64,000 nucleotides of DNA. It comes from Cepaea nemoralis (Eukaryota > Mollusca > Gastropoda > Stylommatophora > Helicidae). Below are positions 1 through 10,829 of this stretch, piece after piece. Made by a program: the position numbers and the translations under genes. The stretch is taken from positions 62,001-126,000 of the forward strand of contig JACEFZ010013483.1 of the NCBI GenBank assembly GCA_014155875.1, read 5' to 3'. Position 1 is the stretch's first letter, and each line of letters opens with the position of its first letter. The notes beneath the pieces are model-generated. The model was not told where the DNA came from. It saw nothing but the letters and a program-made list of their open reading frames with translations, and did not search any database.

Positions 1-99
1 AAAACTATGCAGGGAAATATCACCTGAAAGTATCCATGAAGGTTATATTTATCTCCCTAGTTGCATGGTAAACACCCACTTGCTAGTGTCTGTGAACAT

Positions 100-212
100 T
101 GTCAACAATGAAACATTGACAATGTCACACACTTTGAATATCTTGGCGTCATAATCAGCAGCCATGGACACAGACAGCTCACAGCCATGCCCAGGTTAAA
201 CTGTATGAGGAA
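100..212 (+). pseudogene. LINE reverse-transcriptase C-terminal fragment
   Basis: In one frame this stretch reads FEYLGVIISSHG, matching the Y-L-G-x-x-I/T motif that follows the RT thumb in APE-type LINE proteins. It runs straight into a 50-bp tandem repeat and has no continuing frame, so it is a short relic. The LINE family cannot be assigned from so little sequence. Confidence 0.45.
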
Positions 213-338
213 CCTATGGCACAACACCAGCACACAATACAGAGGTTAAACTGTGTGAGGAACCGATGGCACAACCCCAGCACACAATACAGAGGTTAAA
301 CTGTATGAGGAACCTATGGCACAACAACAGCACACAAG
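192..338 (+). repeat. 50-bp tandem repeat, 3 copies
   Basis: Three imperfect copies of a 50-bp unit beginning AGGTTAAACTGTATGAGG lie at the end of the LINE relic and seem to have been amplified from it. Short ORFs here are not considered coding. Confidence 0.8.
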
Positions 339-682
339 TTACACTTCTTCAGGACATGCATCTTTCCTGTGGCTGTATATGGGTGTCAATCATGGACCAT
401 TTCATAATCACTACAACATTTAAATATTGGGGTTGTTCAGCTCAAATGTTACATAACCATTCTTTGTATATCGTGGACCAAGTTGAAGAAAAGTACTGGG
501 ATTCTGCAAGATCTCAATATTACAGAAACCTGGCTCATAGACAGTATGATGTCTTGGAAACTGAAGTAATGTAGCCATTTTAACATCACAGGGATGTGGC
601 AAGTGCAGTGATAGAAGGTGTGGTTGTTGGAGGAGAAGACGGGGGGACCAGCATGAAGATGGACACGGGACAGGGCAGACAC

Positions 683-945
683 CTGGGACATGAAGTGTAC
701 AAGACATCTGGGACATGAGATGTACATCTGGGACATGAGGTGTACAAGACATCTGGGAAATGAGGTGTACATCTGGGATATGGGGTGTACAAGACATCTG
801 GGACATTAGATGTACATCTGGGACATGAGATGTACAAGACATCTGGAACATGAGGCGTACAAGACATCTAGGACATGAGGTGTACAAGACATCTGGTACA
901 TGAGTTTACAAGACATCTGGGACATGAGGTGTACAAGACATTTGG
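683..945 (+). repeat. about 25-bp minisatellite
   Basis: Repeated units of the form GTACAAGACATCTGGGACAT with length variants of about 14-28 bp. The long minus-strand ORFs across it are a by-product of the repeat. Confidence 0.85.
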
Positions 946-1002
946 CCAGGGATCACACTATTTTGGAGGGTCATGATGATAGCAGTGTTCTGCCACGACC
1001 TG

Positions 1003-1105
1003 CTACATGATGATAGTGATGATGGTAATGATGATGTTGATGATGATGGTGGTGGTGATGATGATGATGATGATGGTGGTGATGGTGGTGATGATGATGA
1101 CTATA
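1003..1105 (+). repeat. (GAT)n/(GGT)n microsatellite
   Basis: An interrupted run of GAT and GGT trinucleotides. No gene context. Confidence 0.85.
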
Positions 1106-1399
1106 GTATGTCCAGAAATGAATGCCGTCATTCATGATCAATTATTTTGAAAACTGTCTGTTGCATCGTTATGAAATTTTTTCCTGCCGTCTTATATTTA
1201 CCCCCACGCAAGGAATATGTCTTCAATAGGTCCAAAAGCAACTTAAATCATCGAAAGCGGTGACATTTCTTTGATGTTTTGGAGAAAATGTAGTGAATTC
1301 ACGCTAACAAACTAGTCTTACAGTAAACCACGTTATTTCTGGTAAGGACACAAGTACAAGGCGTAGCCTGAATTCATATGGGAGTAGCTAAAAAAAAAA

Positions 1400-1628
1400 G
1401 TAGCTTAAAAGTCGACAGGGTCGACTGCATTGCACCGGGTTTTTATCCCATATGGCTCAGTCTCTTTCCACAGGGCAGAATGTGTCGCACAAAGCACGAA
1501 CTACGTAGCTCCAGCGACGACCCTCGGAAGTCTCCGAAAAAAATGCACTCGTGAAATGAAGGAATCAAACATAAATACAACCTTCGGAGCCCGAGTCAGG
1601 CGGCTTGACCACTTCACCACGGAGACTC
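1400..1628 (-). mobile_element. SINE-A copy 1 (tRNA-derived)
   Basis: This is the reverse complement of the SINE at 3483-3766. It shares the tRNA-like head (near 1590-1628), the block around AAGCACGAACTACGTAGCTC, and the tail around CACCGGGTTTTTATCCCATA. The B-box region is degraded compared with the 3.5-kb copy. An ORF at 1430-1687 runs antisense through it and is rejected. Confidence 0.8.
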
Positions 1629-1689
1629 CCGAGAGGGGTGCAATGTATAATATTAGTAAAGACAGAATTTACAGAGGCATGGGGTAAAT

Positions 1690-2560
1690 AATGTGTAAAT
1701 TGACAGGAAAGTAGAAGGAATATATTTCTTACCTTATTTTTCATTTTCTTCTTGTTTCTTCAGCTGCTGGTTAATAATTGTACACAAGTATTCATGTTAC
1801 TAGGATGCATTTAGCTTTTTATATTGAGTTCGTGAAAGCTTACAAATAGCTGTGCGTTAATGTGCGTATGGAGTGACCAGAAATGATACCGCAATTTAGT
1901 CATCATGTGTCCATTTTTAAGGATCTGTTCAGCTGTCTGTGTAGTTTGTTCACACGTACACATGGGTGACAGACCCGCTTTGAGTCTTCATGAAAGATTG
2001 TCTACTCTGCTGTTTACTGTTCAGAGACGGAACATGATTACCTGTTTTGCACTATGAAAATAGTTGTCAGTGTTTCTGTAGTGGGCTTTCTTCTTAACGA
2101 CCAAGATGTTGGTCCTCTTTTCATTGTAGTTTATAGATTGATTCGTATGCACATGTGTTGTCCCCTAATTTGACGTGTTTGCTCTCACGTTTCTTGTTAT
2201 GCCACAATATGTCAGTTTCCACTGCAGTATTACTCTTCTGTTGGTATTCAGTGCGCTTAGTGTGTGTTTGTTTTTGTTTTTCAATACCAGTTGTTTGTCA
2301 CCGCTGAGGGCTTGCGGAATTGAAAATTCATCACTGTGGAATACAAACTGTTGCCATTGACATTGTGCTGATGCTGTATTGTTTAGGGCCTGCATTTCGT
2401 CTGAATGGTTGGAGCAAAATATCCCAGTAAGCGTGCATGCGGATTAAGGTCTGCGATCTGCTCAGACCTTAATCTGTGTCGGACGATTCCAGTAGGTTGA
2501 TGACTGCTCTCGGTTGCATAAAATTCAATCCATCCTTTCTCCAATAGTCCTCTTCCTCTT
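1690..2560. other. Unassigned non-coding stretch
   Basis: AT-rich sequence with no convincing exon, RNA gene or repeat family. Two short overlapping ORFs near 2165-2395 lie on opposite strands and resemble nothing I recognise. Confidence 0.5.
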
Positions 2561-4023
2561 TCAACACATAGTTCTCACATTTTCCCAGTAACTTTTATCA
2601 ATATTTAATAGCGCGGACTGAATTAGTATCTTGACATCAGACAATTTGAATATAGTATTGTCAGCTGCCACCTGTCCTTTAATTTTAGCCCACACAAGTT
2701 CTATAGGGTTAAAATGAGAGTGGTACGGCGGAAGTCTCAAGCAACCATGACGATGCTCTTCTATCAACTTGTCGATTTGATATTTCTTGCTTTTTTGGCG
2801 TCTGTTTTACAAGGGACAACAATTCTAGCTAGAAATACGTTTCTGGAAATGGTATGTTTTCCATTCGGAGCCATATCTTTATTGCTCCCTTTGTGCTCGA
2901 TGCTGTAGGTATTTTGTCTTCTTGGGCAACAACATTGATATCATGCATTGTCCATAATTGGACACGACGGTCTATCTAGGGATGGAAGCACAGTATTCTC
3001 GAGCCAATCTCTAAATACATTACCATTAATCTTATTATGATAATCCCTATTGTCTGTATGCTTTGATACGAACACGAGCCCAGCATTCTGTTGTAAGCCA
3101 TTATGCGTATTACCAGCATGGGCCATGACCAAAAGCTGTCCTATACTACTGGGCACATATCGCTTTATCTGTCCATCCACTGATTGCCATTCCTTATCAC
3201 TTGTGTGGTGCACATTGATCCACATTTCATCCAAATACACTATGCCATAATTGTCTTTGCACATTTGCCTTATTTCACGTAGGTATCTGCTTCTCATGGC
3301 TCCTAAATGCGGTTGCTCGCAAAGAATATTTCTACCTCCCTTGTACTTTCTAAAAGTGAAGATAATGTCCTTACAATTTGCCACAAAGTTATTTTGGATA
3401 GCTCTATGTTATTGTTCTTTCTCAACCAAACCCTAAGTTTTCTTACAGTCACTGCTTCTTTGGCGTCCAGCATTTTTATAATGCTGGATAATCCTGGATA
3501 TAAAATCCAAAATTTTTATAATTTTAAGTCTCCGTGGCGAAGTGGTCAAGCCTTTTGACTCTGGCTCCAGAGGTTGTGGGTTCGATTCCGGGCCACATCT
3601 TTCGGTTCACGAGTTAAATATTTCTGAGACTTCTGTGGGTCGTCGCTAGAGCTGCGGAGTTTGTGCTTTGTGCGATGCTTTCCGCGCTGCGGAAAGAGAC
3701 CGAGCCATTTGGGATAGAACCCGGTGCAATGAAGCCAACCCTGTCAACTTTTAAGCGACTTTTTAAAGCATTTTTATAATAGCTCGCCTTATGACATCTT
3801 TGTCAAAGCTGTCTACAATAACCTTTCTACCTACCATTTGGTTATTGCATGGTAGTTTAATTCCAGATTCTTGCACCCATCGACAAAATGACCGTTTACT
3901 CAAACCCAATGCATGCACTGTTCTTTTTACAGAATTCGTAATAGTATAAAACAGTTTCCTGCGATCAGCTTCTATACAAAAATAAGTGTACAACTTCATA
4001 GCGATGCTTTGAAGTGTACACAC
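2561..4023 (-). pseudogene. Tc1/mariner-superfamily transposase relic with long D-to-E spacing (Sailor/DD82E-like)
   Basis: Read on the minus strand, 4023-3783 encodes an N-terminal helix-turn-helix region (FDKDVIRRAII). It continues in 3468-3385, then 3384-2941 holds the first catalytic Asp (VYLDEMW) and the second (PIMDNA). Finally 2767-2561 holds the LPPYHSHFNPIE block with the catalytic Glu. The second Asp codon (2952) and the Glu codon (2701) are 251 bp apart, about 83 codons plus a frameshift. That far exceeds the usual 34-41 residues and fits the DD82E group called Sailor. The insert carries a KxxIxxWL...LLxLVK segment typical of such long-spaced enzymes. Lesions: a SINE insertion, frameshifts near 3385 and 2940, and a stop near 2825. 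It is dead. Confidence 0.75.
3483..3766 (+). mobile_element. SINE-A copy 2, inserted in the transposase relic
   Basis: The tRNA-like head has an A box (TGGCGAAGTGG, 3535-3545) and a perfect B box (GGTTCGATTCC, 3579-3589), 33 bp apart, as in an internal RNA polymerase III promoter. The insertion is flanked by a 14-bp target-site duplication, AGCATTTTTATAAT, at 3469-3482 and 3767-3780. Removing it restores the transposase reading frame. About 40 bp of non-tRNA sequence precede the head, including an internal echo of the duplication. No LINE-type tail is evident. Confidence 0.88.
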
Positions 4024-4479
4024 AATTTCACATTCAATCCTATTGAAAAATATTCACACATTTTAATGTTAGCGATAAGTGGTAAGATTTAAATAATAAT
4101 AATAATAATCAGGTTTCATGAAATAACCCACAGTTTGACAACACCTCTGAACAGTCCTAGTTTAAACTGCGCGGGTTTCTTGGCATAAGGCCAATCCCAT
4201 GAAAAACTTAAAATATTCAACATTGAACGCTGATTGTCTGGCTACACTGTAATACATTTAAAATTATGAATTTCATCTCTGACCCGTAAATTATATACGG
4301 CATATAAACAAACTTTGAAATCTGCTGTAAAATCTCCAGACAAAAATTGTTTTGTTGGGTGGACATAATGATAAGGTTATATGCTAAATCTCATCATTTT
4401 CCTTCAGTTGGTTACTGAGATATGGAATTTTATATTGGGGCAGACAAAAATAAACACACTATTGCATGTAAATACACCT

Positions 4480-4975
4480 GCATGCTGCAAGAGAGGCCCA
4501 AGGTTTGATTCCTCAGATTTGGCTCCATGTCTTGGAACAGTCATAACATCTGGTGGGAGGTGCCTTGAAGAGATTAGAACAAGAATCGCCATGGCAAAGG
4601 TAACCTTGTGCAAGATGAAAAACATACTGACCAATAAAAGGATGTCAATTGCAATGAGGAAAAGAGTGTTAAAGTGCTACATAGAACCTATACTTTTGTA
4701 TGGATGTGAGTAAGGAAAAACATCTAATGGCAGTGGAAATGTGGTTTCTGAGGAAAATAAAAAAAATACCATGGACAGACAGAAAAACTAATGAGCAAGT
4801 CCTACTAGAAGTAAACAAAAACTGTAAACTGATTAGAGAAATTAGATGTAGATAGAAAAAATGTTTTGGGCACGTCTTGAGAAGAAATAAACTAGAGAAC
4901 TTGATGACAACTGGCAAGATCGAGGGGGCAAGAACAAGGGAAAGGTAGGGAAGTAAATACTGGATGATATGGCTA
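4480..4975 (+). pseudogene. LINE-II 3'-end fragment
   Basis: One frame reads LGTVITSGGRC...RIAMAKVTLCKMKN...KRVLKCYIEPILLYGCE, the conserved region after the RT domain. After a frameshift it continues IPWTDRKTNEQVL...FGHVLRRNKLENLMTTGKIEG, the typical LINE-II C-terminus. Frameshifts and stops separate the blocks. A 5'-truncated, inactive copy. Confidence 0.8.
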
Positions 4976-4984
4976 TATTGTTTT

Positions 4985-5265
4985 TTTGCGCTCACTCACT
5001 CAAGCGTAGTCCATACACACTATTTATATTAGTGATGGACTGAATTTTTCTGTGGGTTAGCTTTCCTTTTTTTTTAACAGTGTCCCTTGCCATCAGGCGA
5101 ACCCACCCCGACTTCAGAGGTACTTGTAATTTACATCCCAAAGTCAAGGACGACAGGTCAACATTTTAGTCCAGCTGTCCGGTGTAGGGGTTGAACTGCT
5201 TACCTCAGCATCAGCACACCGGATGTTTAAGAATGAGTGCTCTTATCCATTTGGCCATAAAAATT
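4985..5265 (-). mobile_element. SINE-B copy 1 (tRNA-derived)
   Basis: Reverse complement of the family best seen at 19960-20245. The tail (CGCTTGAGT...) is at the low-coordinate end and the tRNA-like head at 5200-5262, where GGTTGAACTG is the inverted B-box region. It sits just upstream of the first recognisable GGT exon. Confidence 0.85.
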
Positions 5266-5421
5266 GCATTGTGAAAGTTAAGAATAAACTTAACCATGTA
5301 TTGTATATTTAAGTGTTGGTAAAATGAAGAGCAAGTGGTGCAACAGTGCCATCATCATTATCATGTGTCTTGCCAGCTATTGGCTGTGCTGTGACTAATA
5401 ATGATAAACTGTTCTTGCCAG

Positions 5422-5489
5422 GGAAACTTACATGTTGGAGTACCTGGCATGGTGAAAGGATTGGCACAAATGCATAAAATCCATGGCAA
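5422..5489 (+). CDS. Gamma-glutamyltransferase-like protein, exon 1 of those visible
   Basis: Flanked by an acceptor (cttgccag) and donor (gtaagt). Starting in phase 0 it encodes GNLHVGVPGMVKGLAQMHKIHGK, matching the GGT heavy-subunit motif G-x-x-V-G-V-P-G-x-x-x-G that lies just before the conserved LPW segment. It ends in phase 2, and the last Lys codon is completed by the next exon. GGTs are type II membrane ectoenzymes that cleave the gamma-glutamyl bond of glutathione. The earlier exons (membrane anchor and the Arg that contacts the substrate carboxylate) were not found in the first 5.4 kb. The exon is short, so the call rests on the motif plus phase agreement with the next exon. Confidence 0.83.
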
Positions 5490-5584
5490 GTAAGTACGCC
5501 TGAATAGATTGGAGATGAGACTGTGGTTAAAATATTAGTTATGTAATATTATGTAATTATTTTATGTAACCGTACATTTAAAGT

Positions 5585-5805
5585 TAGTGCCCTGGCTGCT
5601 GGCCCTGTGTGGTCATGGATTCATGTCCCACATTGAGGCAGAGTTTGGTCACATCAGTGTGGGCTCTCAGGTCAACTCAGCCTCACATGGCAACCATGAC
5701 ATGTCCAGGGAAGTAGACACTGCCAGCATGACATTGACTACATCACCCGTCATGTGCCGACGGGTCAATACAAATATGGGACCAGCACCAAATACCTAAA
5801 ATGTT
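5585..5805 (+). mobile_element. SINE-F copy 1
   Basis: Starts with a tRNA-like head containing a degraded B box (GGATTCATGTCCC) and continues into the body ending ...GGGACCAGCACCAAATACC, shared with copies at 20.7, 45.5, 50.9, 58.4 and 61.2 kb. The overlapping 70-aa ORF is not coding. It lies in the first visible GGT intron. Confidence 0.75.
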
Positions 5806-5879
5806 TCAAGCGTGCTAACGGGTCATCTACTGTAGCTACATGTCAAGTGGACAAGAGTGGTTGTTACACAAATAAAAAA

Positions 5880-6236
5880 ATTTATGTAGGCTCAAGGGTA
5901 TCTGTATTTTATGTAGGCTCAAGGGTATCTGTATTTTATGTAGGCTCAAGGGTATCTGTATTTTATGTAGGCTCAAGGGTATCTGTATTTTATGTAGGCT
6001 CAAGGGTATCTGTATTTTATGTAGGCTCAAGGGTATCTGTATTTTATGTAGGCTCAAGGGTATTTGTATTTTATGTAGGCTCAAGGGTATCTGTATTTTA
6101 TGTAGGCTCAAGGGTATCTGTATTTTATGTAGGCTCAAGGGTATCTGTATTTTATGTAGGCTCAAGGGTATCTGTATTTTATGTAGGCTCAAGGGTATCT
6201 GTATTTTATGTAGGCTCAAGGGTATCTGTATTTTAA
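5880..6236 (+). repeat. 27-bp minisatellite, about 13 copies
   Basis: Almost perfect head-to-tail units TTTATGTAGGCTCAAGGG plus TATCTGTAT. Because 27 is divisible by three, both strands stay open and give artefactual repeat proteins. One unit has a C-to-T change. Intronic to the GGT gene. Confidence 0.95.
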
Positions 6237-6404
6237 ATGTCCTGAGCAGGAGCTGCTATGGGGCTGTCATGTGATAGGGCCATCTCAGTTGATAGGTCTG
6301 TGTGCACAGAGGAATGCGTGGACAGTCTCTTCCTCTGTTAGCGGACGACGAACTTGCTATCAACTAAACTAATGCATCCATCACTCTTGGATATTTTGTT
6401 TTAG

Positions 6405-6690
6405 CCTTCACTCGCTGTGAACTCAAGTATAGTCCATACATGTGTTACTACTTCTAATGCACTGGGCTCATTTTGCATGTGGATTAGCTTTCTCTATTAC
6501 CAGTGTCCCTCGCCATCAGGTGAACCCACTGCAGCTTCAGAGGTACTTGTAATTTATGTCCCCAAGTCAAGGGCGAGAAATCAACATTTTAGCCCAACTG
6601 ACCGGTGTTAGGGTTGAACCCCCTAACTGAGCATCAGCACACTGGATGTTTAAGAATGAGTGCTCTTATCCATTTGGCCATAAAATTTGC
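6405..6690 (-). mobile_element. SINE-B copy 2
   Basis: Same layout as the copy at 4985-5265: tail around 6405-6440, central block CAGTGTCCCTCGCCATCAGG, and tRNA-like head near 6610-6685. Intronic to the GGT gene. Confidence 0.85.
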
Positions 6691-6794
6691 ATTGTGAAAG
6701 TTAAGAACAAACTTAACTAGGTATTGTATGTTTAAGTGTCAGTAAAATGAAAAGCATCTGGTGCAACAATGCCTTGTTATTGGAAGGAATAAAA

Positions 6795-7022
6795 ACAAAT
6801 TTTTTTGTTATTGCGTATCCCTTATGGGACGTTGCAGTCAACACCAGCATTTTCAGCTGCTGTTGATGTACTAGGCAAGTGTTACGTTCAGTAGTTTGCC
6901 ATTGCTTTCTGAACAACCGGCCCCTATACCCTTTTCGAAAAAACCCTCACCACCGTGTTTCGAATCCGGGTATACGGGCTCAAAAACCGCGTTCGCAAGC
7001 CCTTAGCCACAGAGACCAGCAC
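6795..7022 (-). mobile_element. SINE-C copy 1
   Basis: On the minus strand it has a tRNA-like head (B-box region TTTCGAATCCGGG inverted, near 6958-6970), then the family block around AGCAATGGCAAACTACTGAA (6887-6906), and it ends at the TATCCCTTATGGGACG block. The same order is seen at 23.2, 49.9, 50.2, 57.2 and 58.1 kb. Confidence 0.8.
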
Positions 7023-7477
7023 TAAGGACTGGCACTTAAGGAATAAAATGGATGTGAAATATGAATGAATAGGGTAGAGCTAGAGAGATAGTACTTCAGG
7101 GTGTTTTTTGTGTGTTCCTATTGGTCTGGTTGTGGAGTCAACTCAGCCCAGGAAATGTGTCCCATATATGTTACAGACTTGTCTTGGAGGGAACCTTATT
7201 ATGCCATGGTATAGAATTTCTTCATGTTCTACACATAAAGAGGCAGAATACCATTGCTAAAAAGCATTCTGGAGGAAACATTACTGAAAACGTAGGATGT
7301 GGCACAAACTAGCCTTCATCAGCAAACAAATACACAAAATACAACATATAAACACAGGGGAGAGATACTACAGTGACTACATTAAGGCATGATAACCGAA
7401 CGAGAAGAGTGGAAACATGAGAACAGTGACAATGAAATGAAAAAAATGCTACTTATCTCAGAATTCCAAACTGTATT

Positions 7478-7635
7478 CTTCTTCTTCTTCTGCGTTCATC
7501 CGGAGTTTCTTTTTTTCGGACGTGACTGCATTGTGCCTGTTTACAGCAGAGCTGCTTTCTTGCGCCGTTAGGCCGACACATCCGACTTCTGAGGGCATTT
7601 GTTGACTGGGTTAACCTTCCCGGGGAAACTATTTA
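7478..7635 (-). repeat. Repeat-D copy 1 with a (CTT)n end
   Basis: A dispersed repeat sharing about 150 bp with 63325-63480: a CTT run, GTTCATCCGGAG, the GCCGTTAGGCCGACACATCC block and GTTGAC..GGTTAACCTT. On the minus strand the GAA run would be a 3' tail, as in LINE-I. Class not determined. Confidence 0.7.
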
Positions 7636-8047
7636 TATGTTGTGTTTTGTGTATTTGAATGCTTATGAAGGCTGGTCGCCTCGACATCCTATGTTTTCCG
7701 TAATTCTGTTCTGTAAAGCTGCATTACTTCGTGTTATGTTATATTGTTTACATTTCCACGGCTTTACTGTAGTTCCACTTATTTTATTCATTGGAGGAAA
7801 GGGAGGAGGACATATGTGCAAGAGGAAAACACAAGTTTAAATGGGAGAATAACACCAACATATGGACAGGAATGATATACTACACTATCTTGACCAGGGT
7901 CTGGAATTGACCCACAACACCATAAACAGATATTGATGGAAATGAGTGAAAGTCTGTGCTGTTTGGTAGGATACATGGAGATGATGATGAGAGAATTTGT
8001 GAACCTTTACCCATCACACTCCAGTGACATCATCAGTCATGGGATTA

Positions 8048-8296
8048 CCTTTATCTTTTAATGAAAAGGGATGTTCTTAAGTTTTTCTACCTTTAACTTT
8101 TAATGGAAAAGGATGTTTTCTGGTCTGTCTGTCTGTATCTTTTAATGAAAAGGGATATTTTCTGGTCTTTCAACCATTACTTTATAATGAAACTGGATGT
8201 TTTCAGATCTCTCTACCTTTACCATTTTAATGGAAAAGAATAATTTTAAGTCTCTCTACCCTTACCTTTTAATGAAAAGGGATGATATCAAGTCTG
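8048..8296 (+). repeat. about 50-bp degenerate minisatellite
   Basis: About five degenerate units containing TTTAATGAAAAGGGATG followed by TCTCTCTACC-like sequence. It lies just upstream of a GGT exon. Confidence 0.75.
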
Positions 8297-8378
8297 TGAG
8301 AATGTAGTCTGTATTGTGTATGTCCATTACATATGTCTTTTATCAAAACCACATATATTGCTGACACTTAATCACTAG

Positions 8379-8452
8379 GCTACATTGGAAGGACTTGTTG
8401 CAGCCAGCTGTAGACTTAGCCCATGATGGGTTCAGTGTATCCGAGGAGCTGG
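8379..8452 (+). CDS. Gamma-glutamyltransferase-like protein, exon 2 visible
   Basis: Acceptor atcactag and donor gtatgt. The frame encodes LHWKDLLQPAVDLAHDGFSV plus SEEL, matching the GGT motif L-P-W-x-x-L-x-Q-P-A-I-x-L-A-x-x-G-F in the heavy subunit. The first base completes the Lys codon of the previous exon (phase 2 in) and the exon ends in phase 1, agreeing with the exon at 13075. The splice pattern and motif make this secure despite only 74 bp. Confidence 0.88.
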
Positions 8453-8454
8453 GT

Positions 8455-8880
8455 ATGTATTCTGTAATATTATTTAAGTCTTATGTATTCTATAACATTA
8501 TATAAGCCTAAGTCTTCTTTAACAGTATACAAGTGTATGTATTCTTTAACTGTTTGCAAGTTATAACTTATATTCTGTAACATTATGTAAGTCTATGCAA
8601 GTGTATGTATTCTTTAACTGTATGCAAGTTATAACTTATATTATGTAACATTATGTAAGTCTATGTCTTCTTTAACATTATGCATGTGTATGTATTCTTT
8701 AACATTATATGAGAATATGTTCTTCTTTAACAGTATTCAAGCGAATGTATTGTGTAACATTATATAATTCTATGTCGTCTGTAACCTTGCATAATTCTGT
8801 GTATTCTAAAATTGTATACTTTGTGTATTTCCTTAACTTTATATGTCTGTGTATTCTGTAATATTATTTCATGTAAAAAT
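8455..8880 (+). repeat. Degenerate TATGTATTCTTTAAC minisatellite
   Basis: Repeated variants of TATGTATTCTTTAACATTAT and ATTATGTAAGTCTATG with irregular period of about 30-45 bp. AT-rich, intronic to the GGT gene. Confidence 0.75.
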
Positions 8881-8977
8881 GTCTGCTCTCTAACAGTATT
8901 TAAAGACAGAAGTCACAAACAAATGTTGCCAGGTATATTTGGCTGGATCTCATCATGTGCATACTTCTCTTCTTTTT

Positions 8978-9157
8978 TTTTCTTCTTCTTCTTCTTCTTC
9001 TTCTTCTTCTTCTTCTTCTTCTTCTTCTTCTTCTTCTTCTTCTTCTTCTTCTTCTTCTTCTTCTTCTTCTTCTTCTTCTTCTTCTTCTTCTTCTTCTTCT
9101 TCTTCTTCTTCTTCTTCTTCTTCTTCTTCTTCTTCTTCTTCTTCTTCTTCTTCTTCA
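8978..9157 (-). repeat. (GAA)n tail of LINE-I, expanded
   Basis: About 60 uninterrupted TTC triplets on the + strand, directly abutting the last codons of the LINE protein on the minus strand. It is the LINE 3' tail and has grown into a long triplet microsatellite. Poly-Phe, poly-Ser, poly-Leu, poly-Lys and poly-Glu ORFs across it are artefacts. Confidence 0.95.
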
Positions 9158-9916
9158 GCGTTCCGAGCCATTGAGGTTCTTTGCTGCAGATACAATCCAT
9201 CTCCATTCGTCTCTCTGGTTGACCTTCTCTTGCCAGTCGTTGATTCCAAGTGCTTGTAGGTCTGTATATATATTATCTCTCCACCGTCTTCTTGGTCTAC
9301 CTCGGGGTCTACGGTCATTTATTTCCTGAGTGTAAGCGAGTTTTGTTTCCCTATTATCTTCCATTCTTTCTATATGCCCCAGCCATTGTAGTCTATTAGC
9401 CTTCATGATACCAGTGATTAGCGGGGACTTAAACAGATCATAAATGTCTTTGTTACTTCTTCTTTTCCACTCTCCACTTTGTGTATCCCTAATGGGTCCA
9501 AAGATGCGTCTTAAAACTTTGTTCTCAAAGGTTTGTAATAAGGCTTCGTCTCCTTTCGTTGTACTCCAGGTTTCAGAGCCATACAGCACAACTGGTCTGA
9601 TCAGTGTTTTGTATATTGAGATTTTGGTGTTACGAGATAACGCATTTGATTTTAGTAGATGTTGTAGTGCATTGTATATCTTATTTCCAGAATTGATTCT
9701 AGTTTGTATTTCTTCCCTTATGATGTTGGAGCAGTTGAAGATTGTACCCAGGTATTTGTATGTTTCCGTTCTTTTAATGGTCATATTATCTATTTGTATG
9801 TGGCCAGAGTTTTTAGCCATTCCTTCTCTTGAAATTACCATATATTCTGTCTTATCTTGGTTGATAACCAGCCCCATCTGTTGGGCTTTTTCCTTTAAGT
9901 GAGTCAATATTTCCAA
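9155..9916 (-). pseudogene. LINE-I protein, RT thumb and C-terminal region
   Basis: The frame contains KTEYMVIS, YKYLGTIF, IYKTLIRPVVLYGSETW, LRRIFGPI and RLQWLGHIERM, followed by an Arg-rich RRPRGRPRRRWRDNI stretch. These are standard C-terminal blocks of APE-type LINE polyproteins. The frame starts 11 bp beyond the end of the RT frame, and the two join if one base is ignored, so this copy is split by a single frameshift. A second copy of the last ~115 codons lies at 11359-11712. Confidence 0.9.
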
Positions 9917-9926
9917 TGTCTTTTGT

Positions 9927-10808
9927 TCACTTTGCCCCTATAATATCTATATCATCTGCATAACCAAGCAGCTTGGATGTTCCTCCAATATCACAGTCCT
10001 CCTTTACCTTCCTTACAACTTTCTCTAGAGCCAGATTGAAGAGTAGCGGCGATAGTGCATCACCCTGTTTCAAGCCAGATGTTATTTGGAAAGGGTCTGA
10101 TTTCCTGCCTTTATATGTTACTATATTATAAGTATCTTCCATGCATAGTCTGGTCATGTTGATTAACTTCCTTGGTATTCCAAATTCCTGCATAGCATTC
10201 CATAGACTATTCCTATGGACACTATCATAAGCCTTTTTAAAATCCACAAAAATGTTATGGAGATCTCTTTTATATTCCCAATTTTTCTCGGCTATTTGTC
10301 GTAAGATAAATATCTGATCTATTGTTGATCTGTTTTGTCTAAAACCTGCCTGGTAGTCACCTAATATGTCTTCTGAATATGGTTTTAGTCTATTTAGTAA
10401 TACTGCGGATAGTATCTTATAGCTTGTGGACAGTAGTGATATTCCTCTATAATTTTCACATTGGAACTTGTCTCCTTTCTTAAAGATAGGTATCAATAAT
10501 GACTCTTTCCAGTCATGGGGTAATTCTTCTGTCCTCCAGATTTTTATTATTAGTTCGTATAGCTTTGGATGTAATGCATGGCCACCTGCCTTTATAAATT
10601 CAGCAGCAATTCCATCAGTCCCAGTTGCCTTATTGTTTTTAAGTCGTGTGATTACATATAGGATTTCTTCAAATGTAGGTTCTTCAATTTGTGGTTCAAA
10701 TGTTAGAACCTCTTCCTGTGGGAAAGTGTTACTTGGAGCTTCACAATTTAGTAATTCAACAAAATATTCTTTCCATGTGTTGCACATTTCCTCATTGGTA
10801 TTTATCAT
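9927..10808 (-). pseudogene. LINE-I reverse transcriptase domain
   Basis: A 293-residue open frame with the ordered RT motifs NKATGTDGI, LIPIFKKGD, NYRGISLLS, DYQAGFRQNRST, FVDFKKAYDSV, SGLKQGDALSPLLFN and YADD, the catalytic Asp pair. All RT blocks look intact. Upstream the frame continues into the linker beyond the inserted element (12093 onward) without loss of frame once that insertion is discounted. It would copy LINE RNA into DNA at a nicked target, but the copy is interrupted and inactive. Confidence 0.93.
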
Positions 10809-10829
10809 ATTCCCATTTTTGTCTTTTAA

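Noticed and set aside
3525..3600. A tRNA gene (A and B boxes present)
   Set aside because: The cloverleaf is imperfect, and the same head is followed by a common body in several dispersed copies with target-site duplications, so it is a SINE. The same holds for the heads at 19969, 47645, 60380 and 61440.
5754..6236. 160-residue and 127-residue ORFs with a 9-residue repeat
   Set aside because: Direct consequence of a 27-bp tandem repeat; both strands are open for the same reason.
8812..9329. Poly-Phe, poly-Ser, poly-Leu, poly-Lys and poly-Glu ORFs
   Set aside because: All read the (TTC)n/(GAA)n tail of LINE-I.
9444..9902. 152-residue + ORF and the 131-residue + ORF at 10468
   Set aside because: Antisense to the LINE-I protein frames, which have clear RT motifs.
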